From NCBI RefSeq assembly GCF_030162935.1, contig NZ_JASAUZ010000023.1, positions 310,001 to 374,000 on the forward strand: a stretch of DNA of 64,000 nucleotides, read 5' to 3'. Source of the DNA: Comamonas halotolerans. GTDB taxonomy: Bacteria; Pseudomonadota; Gammaproteobacteria; Burkholderiales; Burkholderiaceae_C. A model generated the notes under the pieces. The model did no database searches. It was not told the origin of the DNA and saw only the letters and a list, made by a program, of their open reading frames with translations. Shown here piece by piece: positions 1 through 8,104 of this stretch; within the stretch, counting starts at the first letter, position 1; each line of letters begins with the position of its first letter. A program made the translations under genes and the position numbers.

Positions 1-819
1 GCTGACGATTTGCTGCTGGCTGTTCATCGCGTGCAGTACGAAAGCAGCTGGCTCAAGGTTCCACGCTGATTGCGCCACTTTGCCCAGTTCAAAATGCAGC
101 TGGTGAGCAACCGAGGGAGCCGTCATGGCGACAGTGCCAGCAAAACCGCATTGAATGCTGCGGTGCAGATGACCACAAACAATGCGCTGGACATTACCTG
201 CAGCACGCACGATCTCAGCCAGAGCCTCACGGCCTTGCAACAGACCAAAAGCATCCATGGGCCCGAACATGGTTTCAAATGGCGGGTGGTGCATGGCAAT
301 CACGGTCGGCGTCTGCGCATCTTGCGCCAAGGTATCAGCCAGCCACTGCAAACGCAATGCACACAGACAGCCATAGTGCTCGCCAGGCACCGTGGTATCC
401 AGGACCACCAGACGCATGCCCCCCACATACACGGCGTACTGCACAAAGTCACCCGGCCCTGCATGCAGATGCGCCATCTGCGGAAACTGTGCGCGTAAGG
501 CCGTCGCCTGATCGTGGTTGCCCATCACCAAGTACACGGGCATTTGCGCCATCAAAGGCTGCAGCAGTTGCTCCAGATGGGCATATTCTGCTGCGCCACC
601 AAAGTCGGTGAGGTCTCCAGTCATGACCGCGGCTGCTGGCAATGCGGGCAAGGACAACACCTTGTCGACCGCGCGTTGGGTATACACCGAGGTGTCAATG
701 CGTTTGTAGGTCAGCACACCCGGAGCACGGATGTGCAAGTCACTCAGTTGCACGAGCATATCTGTCACTTCTTTCAGGTCAGGCCGGGCGCTGGCGCCCA
801 TTGGTGGTATTGGCTGCAT
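1..819 (-). CDS. GpdQ-like metallophosphoesterase (3' end outside window)
   Basis: Calcineurin-like metallophosphoesterase that resembles the glycerophosphodiesterase GpdQ in length and motif spacing. Counting from the ATG at 819, the metal-binding motifs appear in order: DLH near residue 26, GDLTD, GNHD, HHPP and GHLH. These ligands form the family's two-metal site. The reading frame is still open at base 1 (273 residues visible), so only the last few residues should be missing. The ATG at 819 overlaps the stop of the upstream ATPase gene (TGATG), which suggests translational coupling; ATGs at 801 and 759 are also in frame, and 759 gives the start closest to GpdQ. Being last in an ABC import operon, it probably hydrolyses an imported phosphodiester such as glycerophosphocholine. 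That substrate is inference. Confidence 0.82.
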   Translation of the reverse strand, partial: MQPIPPMGASARPDLKEVTDMLVQLSDLHIRAPGVLTYKRIDTSVYTQRAVDKVLSLPALPAAAVMTGDLTDFGGAAEYAHLEQLLQPLMAQMPVYLVMGNHDQATALRAQFPQMAHLHAGPGDFVQYAVYVGGMRLVVLDTTVPGEHYGCLCALRLQWLADTLAQDAQTPTVIAMHHPPFETMFGPMDAFGLLQGREALAEIVRAAGNVQRIVCGHLHRSIQCGFAGTVAMTAPSVAHQLHFELGKVAQSAWNLEPAAFVLHAMNSQQQIVS

Positions 820-1880
820 CACACATGCAAGGGCATCCAGCGATGCGGCGCGATGAACACACCAATCGCATCACCCACTTGCGCACGATGGTCACGTGCA
901 ACATCCACCAGCCACGGTGTGCCATGCGCAGCCAGCTGCACCGTCAGCTGCACACGATCTCCCAGGAACAGACGACGCTGCACCATGGCCAGTGCAGCCT
1001 GGTTCTCCCCGGGGGCACAGACTTCGATGTCTTCTGGTCGCACCAAGAGCGTGTCAACTCCCTGACACGCTGGCGGGCATGTCCACGCCACATCACCCAG
1101 CTGCAACGTGTTGCCGCGTGCTTGCTCGGGCGTGCGCTGCACATGATTGACACGGCCTAGAAACGAGGCCACAAAAGGATGCTGTGGCGTGCGATACAGC
1201 GTTTCGCCATCGCCCACCTGCAGGATGCGCCCTGACTGCATGATGGCCATGCGGTCTGCAATGGCCAGTGCTTCTTGCTGGTCGTGGGTCACGTGCACGG
1301 CGGTGATCTGCAACTGCCGCAGCATCTGCGCCAGCTCATCGCGCAGCGACTCCTTGAGCTTGGCATCCAGTGCGGTCAGCGGTTCATCCAGAAGCAGCAC
1401 ACGTGGCTGGCACGCCACTGCACGGGCCAGTGCCACACGCTGCCGCTGTCCGCCAGAGAGTTCCGAGGGACGACGCTTTTCCAGCCCATTGAGCCTTACC
1501 AGATCAATCAGATCATTGACCTTGGCACGCAGCTGTGCCTCGGGAACATTGCGAATTTTCAGTCCGTAAGCAATATTGCTGTAGACGGACATTTGCGGAA
1601 ACAGCGCATAGTGCTGAAACATCATCCCCACCTGGCGCCGCTCAATAGGCAAATGTGTCACCTCTTGCGTGTCAAAGCCCAGATAGCTTCCGGCATCCGG
1701 CGTTTCCAGCCCCGCAATAATGCGCAGCAACGTCGTCTTGCCACAGCCCGACGGACCAAGCAGCGCCAGCACTTCCCCAGGTTCGATGTGCAAATTGGTG
1801 GCTTGCAGCCCCTTGGTGCCATCAGGATAGGTTTTGGCACAGTTGCGAATTTCGATACTGGTCTTGTTGTTATTGGCCAT
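819..1880 (-). CDS. ABC transporter ATP-binding protein (PotA/FbpC-like)
   Basis: Cytoplasmic ATPase of an ABC importer, 353 residues from the ATG at 1880 (an in-frame TTG lies at 1892). Walker A GPSGCGKT is at residues 42-49. The signature LSGGQRQR and Walker B LLLDEP followed by a D-loop sit near the middle, and the switch His follows in VTHD. The C-terminal third is a TOBE-like regulatory domain, as in the PotA/FbpC/UgpC group. The start overlaps the end of the upstream permease by 11 bases, and its stop overlaps the phosphodiesterase start. It energises the two permeases at 1870-3478. The substrate cannot be read from the ATPase; the coupled phosphodiesterase suggests a phosphodiester or organophosphonate. 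Confidence 0.9.
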   Translation of the reverse strand: MANNNKTSIEIRNCAKTYPDGTKGLQATNLHIEPGEVLALLGPSGCGKTTLLRIIAGLETPDAGSYLGFDTQEVTHLPIERRQVGMMFQHYALFPQMSVYSNIAYGLKIRNVPEAQLRAKVNDLIDLVRLNGLEKRRPSELSGGQRQRVALARAVACQPRVLLLDEPLTALDAKLKESLRDELAQMLRQLQITAVHVTHDQQEALAIADRMAIMQSGRILQVGDGETLYRTPQHPFVASFLGRVNHVQRTPEQARGNTLQLGDVAWTCPPACQGVDTLLVRPEDIEVCAPGENQAALAMVQRRLFLGDRVQLTVQLAAHGTPWLVDVARDHRAQVGDAIGVFIAPHRWMPLHV

Positions 1881-2667
1881 AGTGTTTCTCAATCATTTTC
1901 TGGGCCATCTGAAAGCCCCACAGCACCGGCAGAATCACCAATAGAAAGATGATGGTGTAGGCAGAACCGATCTCGATACGCATGGAGGCATAGGTGTCTG
2001 CCAAGCCCACAGGCAAGGTGCGCGTCATCGGCGTGTGCAGCATCCAGGTGAGATTGAACTCACCCACAGAAAGCGTGAATACCATCAGTGCAGCAGCAAT
2101 GATGGAAGGCAGCACAGCTGGCACCAGCACACCCAAGAACCGTTGCATGAAGGACGCTCCCAGTGAACGCGCGGCCTCTTCCAGGGCAAGCAGCTCACTG
2201 CGACGAAACGCTGCAGCCACAATCCGCACCAGAAATGGCAGCGTAAAAACCACGTGCCCTACCAGAATGAATCCATAGCTTTGGCGGAAGACGGTGATGC
2301 TGCCGTAGGCCAGAATCAGCGCCAACGCACTGGCCAGACCCGGAATCGCCACCGGCAGCGTCAGAACCTCTTCAAACTGACGCGCCCATCCAGAGCGGCT
2401 GCGTGCAAGCGCATATGCACATGGCACACCCAGCAGCAAACACAGCAACACGCACAGCAGGGCCAAAACCACTGAGTTCACGACGGTATTGCCATAGTTC
2501 AGCCACACCTCTCGCACCCACTTGGTGGTCAACCCACTGGATATGCCCTGTACATAGTCCCCCATCAAACCGACATAGACCGAGACAGCGATGGGAGTCA
2601 CGATGAACAATGCCACCAATGCGATCAGCAGCATTTGCAAAAGAGAGAGTTTTTGGTGTCCGCGCAT
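1870..2667 (-). CDS. ABC transporter permease, second subunit
   Basis: Inner-membrane permease of 265 residues with about six hydrophobic segments and a binding-protein-dependent transport EAA loop (EEAARSLGAS), the contact site for the ATPase. It belongs to the spermidine/putrescine- and phosphonate-type permease family (CysTW/PotC fold). Its ATG lies one base after the stop of the first permease, and its 3' end overlaps the ATPase gene, so the cassette is one tight operon in the order binding protein, permease, permease, ATPase, phosphodiesterase. Confidence 0.9.
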   Translation of the reverse strand: MRGHQKLSLLQMLLIALVALFIVTPIAVSVYVGLMGDYVQGISSGLTTKWVREVWLNYGNTVVNSVVLALLCVLLCLLLGVPCAYALARSRSGWARQFEEVLTLPVAIPGLASALALILAYGSITVFRQSYGFILVGHVVFTLPFLVRIVAAAFRRSELLALEEAARSLGASFMQRFLGVLVPAVLPSIIAAALMVFTLSVGEFNLTWMLHTPMTRTLPVGLADTYASMRIEIGSAYTIIFLLVILPVLWGFQMAQKMIEKHYGQ

Positions 2668-2668
2668 C

Positions 2669-3478
2669 TCACACCCCTCCTGCTGCAGGGCCCGCCAGCT
2701 TGCGCGCGCCCCAAAGCACCACCCACGTCACCAGACCTAAAGTGATGGACAGCGATGCAGCCAGCGCAAAGTTGGCGTAGTTGGTGAATTCGTTGTAGAT
2801 GGTGATGGGCAGCACCTCAAAATTGCTTGACAAGGTGAACGCCGTGCCAAAAGCTCCCACCGCAGTGGCAAACACAATGCCACCTGTGGCCATCGTGGTT
2901 GGCATCAACTGGGGCCACCACACATCGCGCACCACCTGCCAACGCGAGGCCCCCAAAGATCTGGCCGCTTCTTCCAGGTGCGCATCCATGGATTCCGCTG
3001 AAGCCGTATAGGAGGCAATGGCGCGTGGCAAGGAAAAGTACAGATAACCCAAGAACAGCCCCAAAAAGCCGTAGGCAAATATCACCGGCTCTGCGCCAAG
3101 CTGCTGACTCAGCCAGGCCAGCATACCTTGTCTTCCACCCATCAAGATGATGTAAAAGCCAATAATCACGCCCGCAAAAGACAGCGGCAGTGTCAGCAGG
3201 GACATGAGCAGTGATTTGCCCACGAATTGCGCACGTGCCAGTGCCACGCCCGTCAAAGCACCCAAGACCAGGGTCGCCGCCGTCACCACCAATGAAAGCA
3301 AGACCGTGTGCCACAGCACTTGCAGATACACCGGGTCAGTGAAAGAGACGAAGTAGGTGCTCATGCCCTGCTGTGCTGGCAGCAGCAACAACGTCACAGC
3401 AGGGATGACCCAGAATGCGACGAAGAAAGCCACTGCCGGCGCACTGCAGGCAAGCAAAACAAACCGAGAAGATGTCAT
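2669..3478 (-). CDS. ABC transporter permease, first subunit
   Basis: Inner-membrane permease, 269 residues from the ATG at 3478. A longer open frame extends upstream, but it runs into the end of the binding-protein gene and codes for a Cys-rich non-family sequence, so the internal ATG, preceded by a CAGG-type ribosome site, is preferred. The EAA loop reads EEAARSLGAS, as in its partner, which suggests that the two permeases arose by duplication and form the heterodimeric channel. It follows the binding-protein gene by 23 bases. Confidence 0.88.
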   Translation of the reverse strand: MTSSRFVLLACSAPAVAFFVAFWVIPAVTLLLLPAQQGMSTYFVSFTDPVYLQVLWHTVLLSLVVTAATLVLGALTGVALARAQFVGKSLLMSLLTLPLSFAGVIIGFYIILMGGRQGMLAWLSQQLGAEPVIFAYGFLGLFLGYLYFSLPRAIASYTASAESMDAHLEEAARSLGASRWQVVRDVWWPQLMPTTMATGGIVFATAVGAFGTAFTLSSNFEVLPITIYNEFTNYANFALAASLSITLGLVTWVVLWGARKLAGPAAGGV

Positions 3479-3501
3479 GCAACAACCTGAGAGACATCCA
3501 G

Positions 3502-4509
3502 TCAGCGCACTTCGCGCTGGTAGCGACGTGAGAAATCCTGCTGCACCGCTGCCATCTTTTGGTAGTTCACCGCTTTGACACGCTGGTACTCGGTAGCAGG
3601 CAGGAATTGGCTTGCAATCTCTTTGGGTACATCCACATTGCGCACTGGTCGCAAGTACGCACCCGCCCACATGGATTGCCCCTTGTCAGACATGATGTAG
3701 TCCAGCACCTTTTTGCCGTTGTCCGGGTTCGGGCTGTTTTTCACAAGACTCACTACATACGGCATGGCGACAGTGCCTTCCTTGGGAATCACAAACTCCA
3801 CATCACCCTTGTCTTTGTATTTGGCACGGTAGGCGCTGAAGTCATAGTCCAGCAAAATGCCAAACTCACCAGACAGCAAACGTGCATACGAGGTGACCTT
3901 GGGAACAATCGGCTGATTAGCCTTCAACTGCTTGAAGAAGTTGATGGCCGGATCAAAGTTGTCAAAACTGCCACCCAGAGCCTCATTCACTGCCACGGCC
4001 CCCACATATCCAACAAATGCCGAGGTAGGATCCAAGTAAGCAATCAAGCCCTTGTATTCAGGCTTGAGCAAATCGGACCAAGACTGTGGAACAGGCTTTC
4101 CATTGAGCGCCTTGGTATTGACCATGAAGCCCAAGGTACCAGAGTGCGTGGCAAACCATTCGCCATTCTCTGCCTTGAGGTCTACCGGGATTTCATCCCA
4201 ATGTGCTGGCTTATAACCGGTAACCACACCTTCTTTTTGAGCCTGAATAGCAAATGTCACCCCCCAATAGGCGAAATCAGCAACAGGACTGGATTTCTCT
4301 GCCACCAACTGCGCCAAGGATTGACCCGAGTTTTTATTATCTGGCGGAACAGTTATACCTATATCTGCCTTGATATTTTTAATCTGTGTACCCCAATCCG
4401 CCCACTCCACCGGGCAGTTGTAGCAAACAGCATTCTGTGCCATGGCTTGGCCCAGCGTACAGGACATAAGTACTGCGGCTGCTAAAGATTTGATTTTTGT
4501 GTGAAACAT
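3502..4509 (-). CDS. Periplasmic ABC substrate-binding protein
   Basis: Extracellular solute-binding protein of 335 residues. It has a clear Sec signal peptide (basic MFHTKIK, hydrophobic core, cleavage after AMA near residue 24). The mature N-terminus carries two Cys three residues apart (CYNC), which could form a disulfide. The fold is the cluster of spermidine/iron/phosphonate binders (SBP_bac_6/8). It is the first gene of the operon that continues through two permeases, an ATPase and a GpdQ-like phosphodiesterase, so the ligand is probably a phosphodiester or phosphonate. No convincing Pho box was found upstream, so phosphate control is not established. Confidence 0.85.
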   Translation of the reverse strand: MFHTKIKSLAAAVLMSCTLGQAMAQNAVCYNCPVEWADWGTQIKNIKADIGITVPPDNKNSGQSLAQLVAEKSSPVADFAYWGVTFAIQAQKEGVVTGYKPAHWDEIPVDLKAENGEWFATHSGTLGFMVNTKALNGKPVPQSWSDLLKPEYKGLIAYLDPTSAFVGYVGAVAVNEALGGSFDNFDPAINFFKQLKANQPIVPKVTSYARLLSGEFGILLDYDFSAYRAKYKDKGDVEFVIPKEGTVAMPYVVSLVKNSPNPDNGKKVLDYIMSDKGQSMWAGAYLRPVRNVDVPKEIASQFLPATEYQRVKAVNYQKMAAVQQDFSRRYQREVR

Positions 4510-4707
4510 TGAATAACTCTCAAACGTTTAAAACATATGCAAGATATGAATCAAGGGTTTCCCCCAGGAACATCTGAGTGTAGAAATCAAATATTTCGTA
4601 ATGATTTCATTTTCAAGACAGATTGATGAAACCCTCTGCCTCAAAGAATATCAAACCATTGAAAGCAAACACTCACAAACAATTTGTTTTGAAATTTATT
4701 AATAAGA

Positions 4708-4723
4708 GGAATATTAATATTCC
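4708..4723. repeat. Perfect 16-base AT-rich palindrome
   Basis: GGAATATTAATATTCC is its own reverse complement. It sits in the AT-rich stretch about 200 bases upstream of the ABC binding-protein start. A symmetrical site of this length is a plausible operator for a dimeric repressor, but no regulator gene is adjacent. Confidence 0.5.
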
Positions 4724-4943
4724 ATATATTATTCAACTACTTTCCATTTTTCTTTTTTCTCCATATCTGAAAAGACTGTGCACTGGCCAGGCTTGCCAGA
4801 GCACAAGCATCAATGCCTTGAGCAATTGCCTTCAGCAGCCTGGTAGCCAGCACTGGCTCAGCAGTTCAGCCAATCAAAACCGCTTCTGGATGGATCACTC
4901 CAGGCAAAATCCATAGTGCATAGTGGTGTCCAGTAAGGTCTCT

Positions 4944-4976
4944 TGCCACCGGAGCATGCGCAACATGCTGGTGGCA
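4944..4976. repeat. Strong imperfect hairpin upstream of rpoH
   Basis: TGCCACC and AGCATG, separated by a two-base bulge, pair with CATGCT and GGTGGCA around a five-base loop: 13 base pairs. No T-run follows on either strand, so it is not a standard intrinsic terminator. It could be part of a small RNA or a processed leader. Confidence 0.5.
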
Positions 4977-5120
4977 CAGCCGCAGTTGAAGTTTTGTCGC
5001 ACAAGAACGATAAACTGCCCTGAGCCATTGAGGTAATGGTATCTGGCCGGGACCGATGTGTAGTCGGCCTAAGATGCTATCGATCTACATCCCCTGACAA
5101 AGACTCAGGGAACTTATGCT

Positions 5121-5147
5121 TTAGCACTCCATCACATAGAGTGCTAA
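5121..5147. promoter_or_regulatory. CIRCE operator (HrcA binding site) upstream of rpoH
   Basis: TTAGCACTC, nine bases, then GAGTGCTAA: an exact match to the CIRCE consensus with its canonical spacer. CIRCE is bound by the repressor HrcA, which is inactivated on heat stress. The element ends 30 bases before the rpoH start codon. HrcA itself is not in the window. It implies that sigma-32 synthesis is under HrcA control in this organism, a design reported for some betaproteobacteria. Confidence 0.93.
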
Positions 5148-5150
5148 TAT
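5121..5150 (+). promoter_or_regulatory. Predicted sigma-70 promoter of rpoH
   Basis: A -35-like TTAGCA at 5121-5126 and a -10-like TAATAT at 5145-5150 are separated by 18 bases and would start transcription near 5157, just before the ribosome site at 5163. The promoter is completely overlapped by the CIRCE element, so HrcA binding would block RNA polymerase. Confidence 0.5.
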
Positions 5151-5177
5151 GAAGCATTGGATGAAAGGATGATTGCA

Positions 5178-6122
5178 ATGACAACCCAAACCGGCACCCT
5201 TGCTGCTTCGGCCTTGGCACCCGCAAATCCTTGGGCCTTGGTGCCGCCGCTTGGCAATTTGGACGCTTACATCACAGCGGTCAATCGTCTGCCCATGCTC
5301 ACCCAGGAGGAAGAGCAGGACTACGCTCGCAAACTCAAAGAACACAACGATCTTGACGCCGCTGGGCGTTTGATCATGTCTCACCTGCGCCTGGTGGTTT
5401 CCATCTCGCGCCAGTATTTGGGCTATGGTCTGCCACACGGCGACCTGATTCAGGAAGGCAATGTGGGTCTGATGAAGGCTGTCAAACGCTTTGACCCGGC
5501 ACAGAATGTGCGCCTGGTCAGCTACGCCATGCACTGGATCAAGGCAGAGATTCACGAATACATTCTGAAGAACTGGCGCATGGTGAAAGTGGCCACCACC
5601 AAGGCCCAGCGCAAACTGTTCTTCAACCTGCGCTCACTCAAGCAAGGCATGCAGGCCGATGCTGCGATGGACGATGAACTGGCTCTGCGCGAGACGCTGA
5701 CCGCCCAGCAAATCGATGCCATGGCCGCCAAACTCAACGTCAAGCCCGAAGAAGTCATGGAGATGGAAACGCGCTTGTCCGGTGGTGATGTGTTGCTGGA
5801 CCCCAGCCCTAATGATGACGGTGAGCACGCTTTTGGCCCCATCGCCTATCTGTCGGATGCCTCGCACGAGCCCACCAGCATGATCGAAAGCCAGCAGCGT
5901 GATGTCTTGGCTACCGATGGCATTGCCCAGGCCCTTGAGATGCTGGATGAGCGTAGCCGCCGCATCGTGGAAGAGCGCTGGCTCAAGGTGAACGACGATG
6001 GATCTGGTGGCATGACGCTGCATGAGCTGGCCGCAGAATATGGTGTGAGCGCAGAGCGCATTCGTCAGATTGAAGTGGCAGCCATGAAAAAGATGAAAAA
6101 AGCGTTGATTGAGTTCGCATAA
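5178..6122 (+). CDS. rpoH: RNA polymerase heat-shock sigma factor sigma-32 (RpoH)
   Basis: Directs RNA polymerase to heat-shock promoters. The protein has 314 residues, usual for the family. The region 2 motif runs through DLIQEGNVGLMKAV and the promoter-melting segment, followed by the RpoH box (QRKLFFNLR) that distinguishes sigma-32 from other sigma factors. Region 4 with a helix-turn-helix (ERIRQIE) ends the protein. The ATG at 5178 is chosen because AAAGGA lies 9-10 bases upstream; an in-frame TTG at 5157 and an ATG at 5169 exist but have poorer sites. A CIRCE operator covers its promoter and an intrinsic terminator follows. Confidence 0.97.
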   Translation: MTTQTGTLAASALAPANPWALVPPLGNLDAYITAVNRLPMLTQEEEQDYARKLKEHNDLDAAGRLIMSHLRLVVSISRQYLGYGLPHGDLIQEGNVGLMKAVKRFDPAQNVRLVSYAMHWIKAEIHEYILKNWRMVKVATTKAQRKLFFNLRSLKQGMQADAAMDDELALRETLTAQQIDAMAAKLNVKPEEVMEMETRLSGGDVLLDPSPNDDGEHAFGPIAYLSDASHEPTSMIESQQRDVLATDGIAQALEMLDERSRRIVEERWLKVNDDGSGGMTLHELAAEYGVSAERIRQIEVAAMKKMKKALIEFA

Positions 6123-6171
6123 GAACGTTCCTGCATGGTCTGGTATAAAAATGCCAGATTTATGTCCAAGC

Positions 6172-6202
6172 AAGCCCGGATAATTTCTGGGCTTTCTTTT
6201 TT
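6172..6202 (+). terminator. Intrinsic terminator after rpoH
   Basis: AAGCCC pairs with GGGCTT around an 11-base loop and is followed by a T-rich run (TTTCTTTTTT). It lies 50 bases after the rpoH stop and ends before the Bug receptor gene. Confidence 0.8.
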
Positions 6203-6247
6203 CCTGCGGCTAATAAAAAAATCTCGCAGTTTTTCTGCATAGAAATC

Positions 6248-7258
6248 ATGACTTACCTCCCATCCATTGCCCGTCGCACGATGTTGGCTGCCACCACAGC
6301 CTTGGTTGCCACAGCTGCTACCACTTCTGTGTTCGCCGCCTCGACAGCGGCCAACTGGCCCACCAAGCCAGTCCGCATCGTGGTGGGCTTTCCCGGAGGC
6401 TCCTCCCCAGATCTGACTGCACGCACTTTTTCCGAGCCGTTGTCCAAGCTGCTGGGACAGCCCGTGATTGTGGAAAACAAAGCAGGTGCTGGTGGCAACA
6501 TTGGCGCAGCTGAAGTGGCACGAGCCAAGGATGATCACACCATTGGCTTGATGATCAACGGCAATATGACGATTGCCAAAATCCTCAACCCTGCAGCGCC
6601 TTACGACCCGCTCAAGGATCTGGCTCCGCTGACCCTGGTGGGCGTATCGCCTCTGGTACTGACTGCCCCAATTGAGCAAGCCGGTGTTCCCAAGGATGCC
6701 GGCAGCAAGGCATTCTTTGCGGCCGCCAAGGCTGCAGGTGACAAGTGGAGCTATGGCACGCCCGGAATAGGCACCATTGGCCACCTGGGCACCGAGTTGC
6801 TGAAGGCGCGCAGCGGCATCAACCCCGTGCATATACCCTACAACAGCTACCCTCAGGTAGCCATGGCGATGGGCAGCGGCCAATTGCAGATGGCCATGCT
6901 GCCCCCTGCCCTTGCCTTGTCTCAGGCACAAACGGGCAAGATTCGCCTCATCGGCGTGACTTCCAATGGCCGCAGCCCATTGGCCCCCAATGTGCCGAGC
7001 ATGGCCGAACTTGGCATCAATCTGGACCTGCAAATGTGGAATGCTTTTGCAGCCCCCATGGGCATGCCAGAGGCTATCCAAGCCAAGTTGGCTAATATGT
7101 TGGTTGAAATTGCACGCACCCCCGAAGTGCGCGAAAAACTTTTCCAGCAAGGCTGGCAAATGGTTGGCACCTCTGCCCAAGGCTTGTCCAACCGCATTCA
7201 GAAAGATACGCAGGAGCTGAGCCGCCTGATCAAAGAGCAGAAAATCAGCAACCAGTAA
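6248..7258 (+). CDS. Bug-family (TctC-like) periplasmic solute receptor
   Basis: Tripartite tricarboxylate transporter-type receptor, 336 residues. A signal peptide ends near AAS (residues 30-32), and the mature protein starts with the family hallmark WPTKPVRIVVGFPGG. ENKAGAGGNIG and YDPLKDLAPLTLVG are further Bug signatures. These proteins bind carboxylates or other small anions; the ligand cannot be told from sequence. No TctA/TctB membrane genes are nearby, so it is an orphan receptor, as is common in Burkholderiales. It lies between rpoH and the Sco gene and has its own terminator, so it is probably monocistronic. Confidence 0.92.
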   Translation: MTYLPSIARRTMLAATTALVATAATTSVFAASTAANWPTKPVRIVVGFPGGSSPDLTARTFSEPLSKLLGQPVIVENKAGAGGNIGAAEVARAKDDHTIGLMINGNMTIAKILNPAAPYDPLKDLAPLTLVGVSPLVLTAPIEQAGVPKDAGSKAFFAAAKAAGDKWSYGTPGIGTIGHLGTELLKARSGINPVHIPYNSYPQVAMAMGSGQLQMAMLPPALALSQAQTGKIRLIGVTSNGRSPLAPNVPSMAELGINLDLQMWNAFAAPMGMPEAIQAKLANMLVEIARTPEVREKLFQQGWQMVGTSAQGLSNRIQKDTQELSRLIKEQKISNQ

Positions 7259-7276
7259 GACCCAAACTGGCACAGC

Positions 7277-7303
7277 AAAAAGCCACCGTAATAGGTGGCT
7301 TTT
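7277..7303 (+). terminator. Intrinsic terminator after the Bug receptor gene
   Basis: AAAAGCCACC pairs with GGTGGCTTTT around a six-base loop, followed by a short T-rich tail. The A/T flanks make it potentially bidirectional, which would also serve the convergent Sco gene. Confidence 0.85.
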
Positions 7304-7412
7304 CTATTTCTGCCTTTCCTGCGCGCCGAGCACATCAGATCAGATCATCTCAACAGAAATGGAGATACCGGGGCACTGCTGCTCCTCAGGTATATGCACT
7401 GCGCATGGCACG

Positions 7413-8030
7413 TTATGCCGCAGCAGCCTCGTCCAGCAGCGACTTCGCATCCTTGGCCAGTGCTTGCGCACCCTGACCATAGCGGTGGTACACGCGCAGC
7501 TGCCCTTTGGGGTCGTAGACATACATGCCTGCGGAGTGGTCCAGGGTGTAACTGCCGGGCTGCTTGCCTTCAACCTTTTTGTAAAACACTTTGAAGTCCT
7601 TGGCGACAGCTGCAATTTGCTCGGGCGTACCGGTCAGCGCCACCATGTCCGGGTCAAAAGCTTGCGCGTAAGCTTGCAGAACTTCAGGGGTATCGCGCTC
7701 GGGATCCAGCGATACAAACACGCCCTGCACACGATCTCCCTGCGCGCCCAGCAGCGTTTTCACTTCCACCAGTTCTTGCAAGGTGGTAGGGCATACATCA
7801 GGGCACTGGGTATAGCCAAAAAAGATCACAACCACTTTGCCTGCAAACTCGTGTACCGAGCGCAGCTTGCCCTGCGCATCCGGCAGGGGAAAGTCCTTTC
7901 CGTAAAGGGCTCCCGTGATGTCTACACCTTCAAAGCTGATTTTTTGAGGTTTGCAGCCCATCAACAGGGAAGCTGCAGTCATGGTCGTTGCACCCAGCAT
8001 CAAGGTATGCAAAGCGTGTCTTCTGTGCAT
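7413..8030 (-). CDS. SCO1/SenC/PrrC family copper chaperone (lipoprotein)
   Basis: Thioredoxin-fold protein that delivers copper to the CuA site of cytochrome oxidase subunit II. 205 residues. A lipobox LLMGC places the lipidated Cys at 26, so it should be anchored on the periplasmic face of a membrane. The copper ligands of the family are present: Cys76 and Cys80 in CPDVC, and His165 in LDHSAGMYVYD. It is the last gene of the minus-strand oxidase cluster and follows a second, diverged Sco-like gene by 74 bases. Confidence 0.93.
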   Translation of the reverse strand: MHRRHALHTLMLGATTMTAASLLMGCKPQKISFEGVDITGALYGKDFPLPDAQGKLRSVHEFAGKVVVIFFGYTQCPDVCPTTLQELVEVKTLLGAQGDRVQGVFVSLDPERDTPEVLQAYAQAFDPDMVALTGTPEQIAAVAKDFKVFYKKVEGKQPGSYTLDHSAGMYVYDPKGQLRVYHRYGQGAQALAKDAKSLLDEAAAA

Positions 8031-8104
8031 GGCAATCTCACTCCGTCAATCCCCTAACCATAACCGCAAAGCCAAATACCTCCATAAATTCCGGACTGAA
8101 AGAT

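Larger units (their letters stand above)
4510..5120. other. Long intergenic region, AT-rich in its first half
   Basis: About 610 bases between two divergent genes (the ABC binding protein and rpoH). Bases 4560-4770 are clearly richer in A+T than the rest of the window and hold a perfect 16-base palindrome at 4708. Bases 4944-4976 form a strong hairpin. An open frame at 4623-4916 has no signal of a real protein and is not called. The region may hold distal promoter elements, a small RNA, or a remnant of acquired DNA; the sequence does not decide between them. Confidence 0.5.

Noticed and set aside
4510..4620. Possible Pho box (CTGTC-type repeat) upstream of the ABC binding-protein gene
   Set aside because: Only one half resembles CTGTCAT and the second repeat at 11 bases is absent.
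4623..4916. Open frame of 97 residues in the AT-rich region before rpoH
   Set aside because: No ribosome site, no family motif, composition follows the local base bias; most likely chance.
6065..7273. Long minus-strand open frame opposite the Bug receptor
   Set aside because: Shadow of a real gene: no motif, and the plus strand encodes a complete Bug protein with signal peptide.
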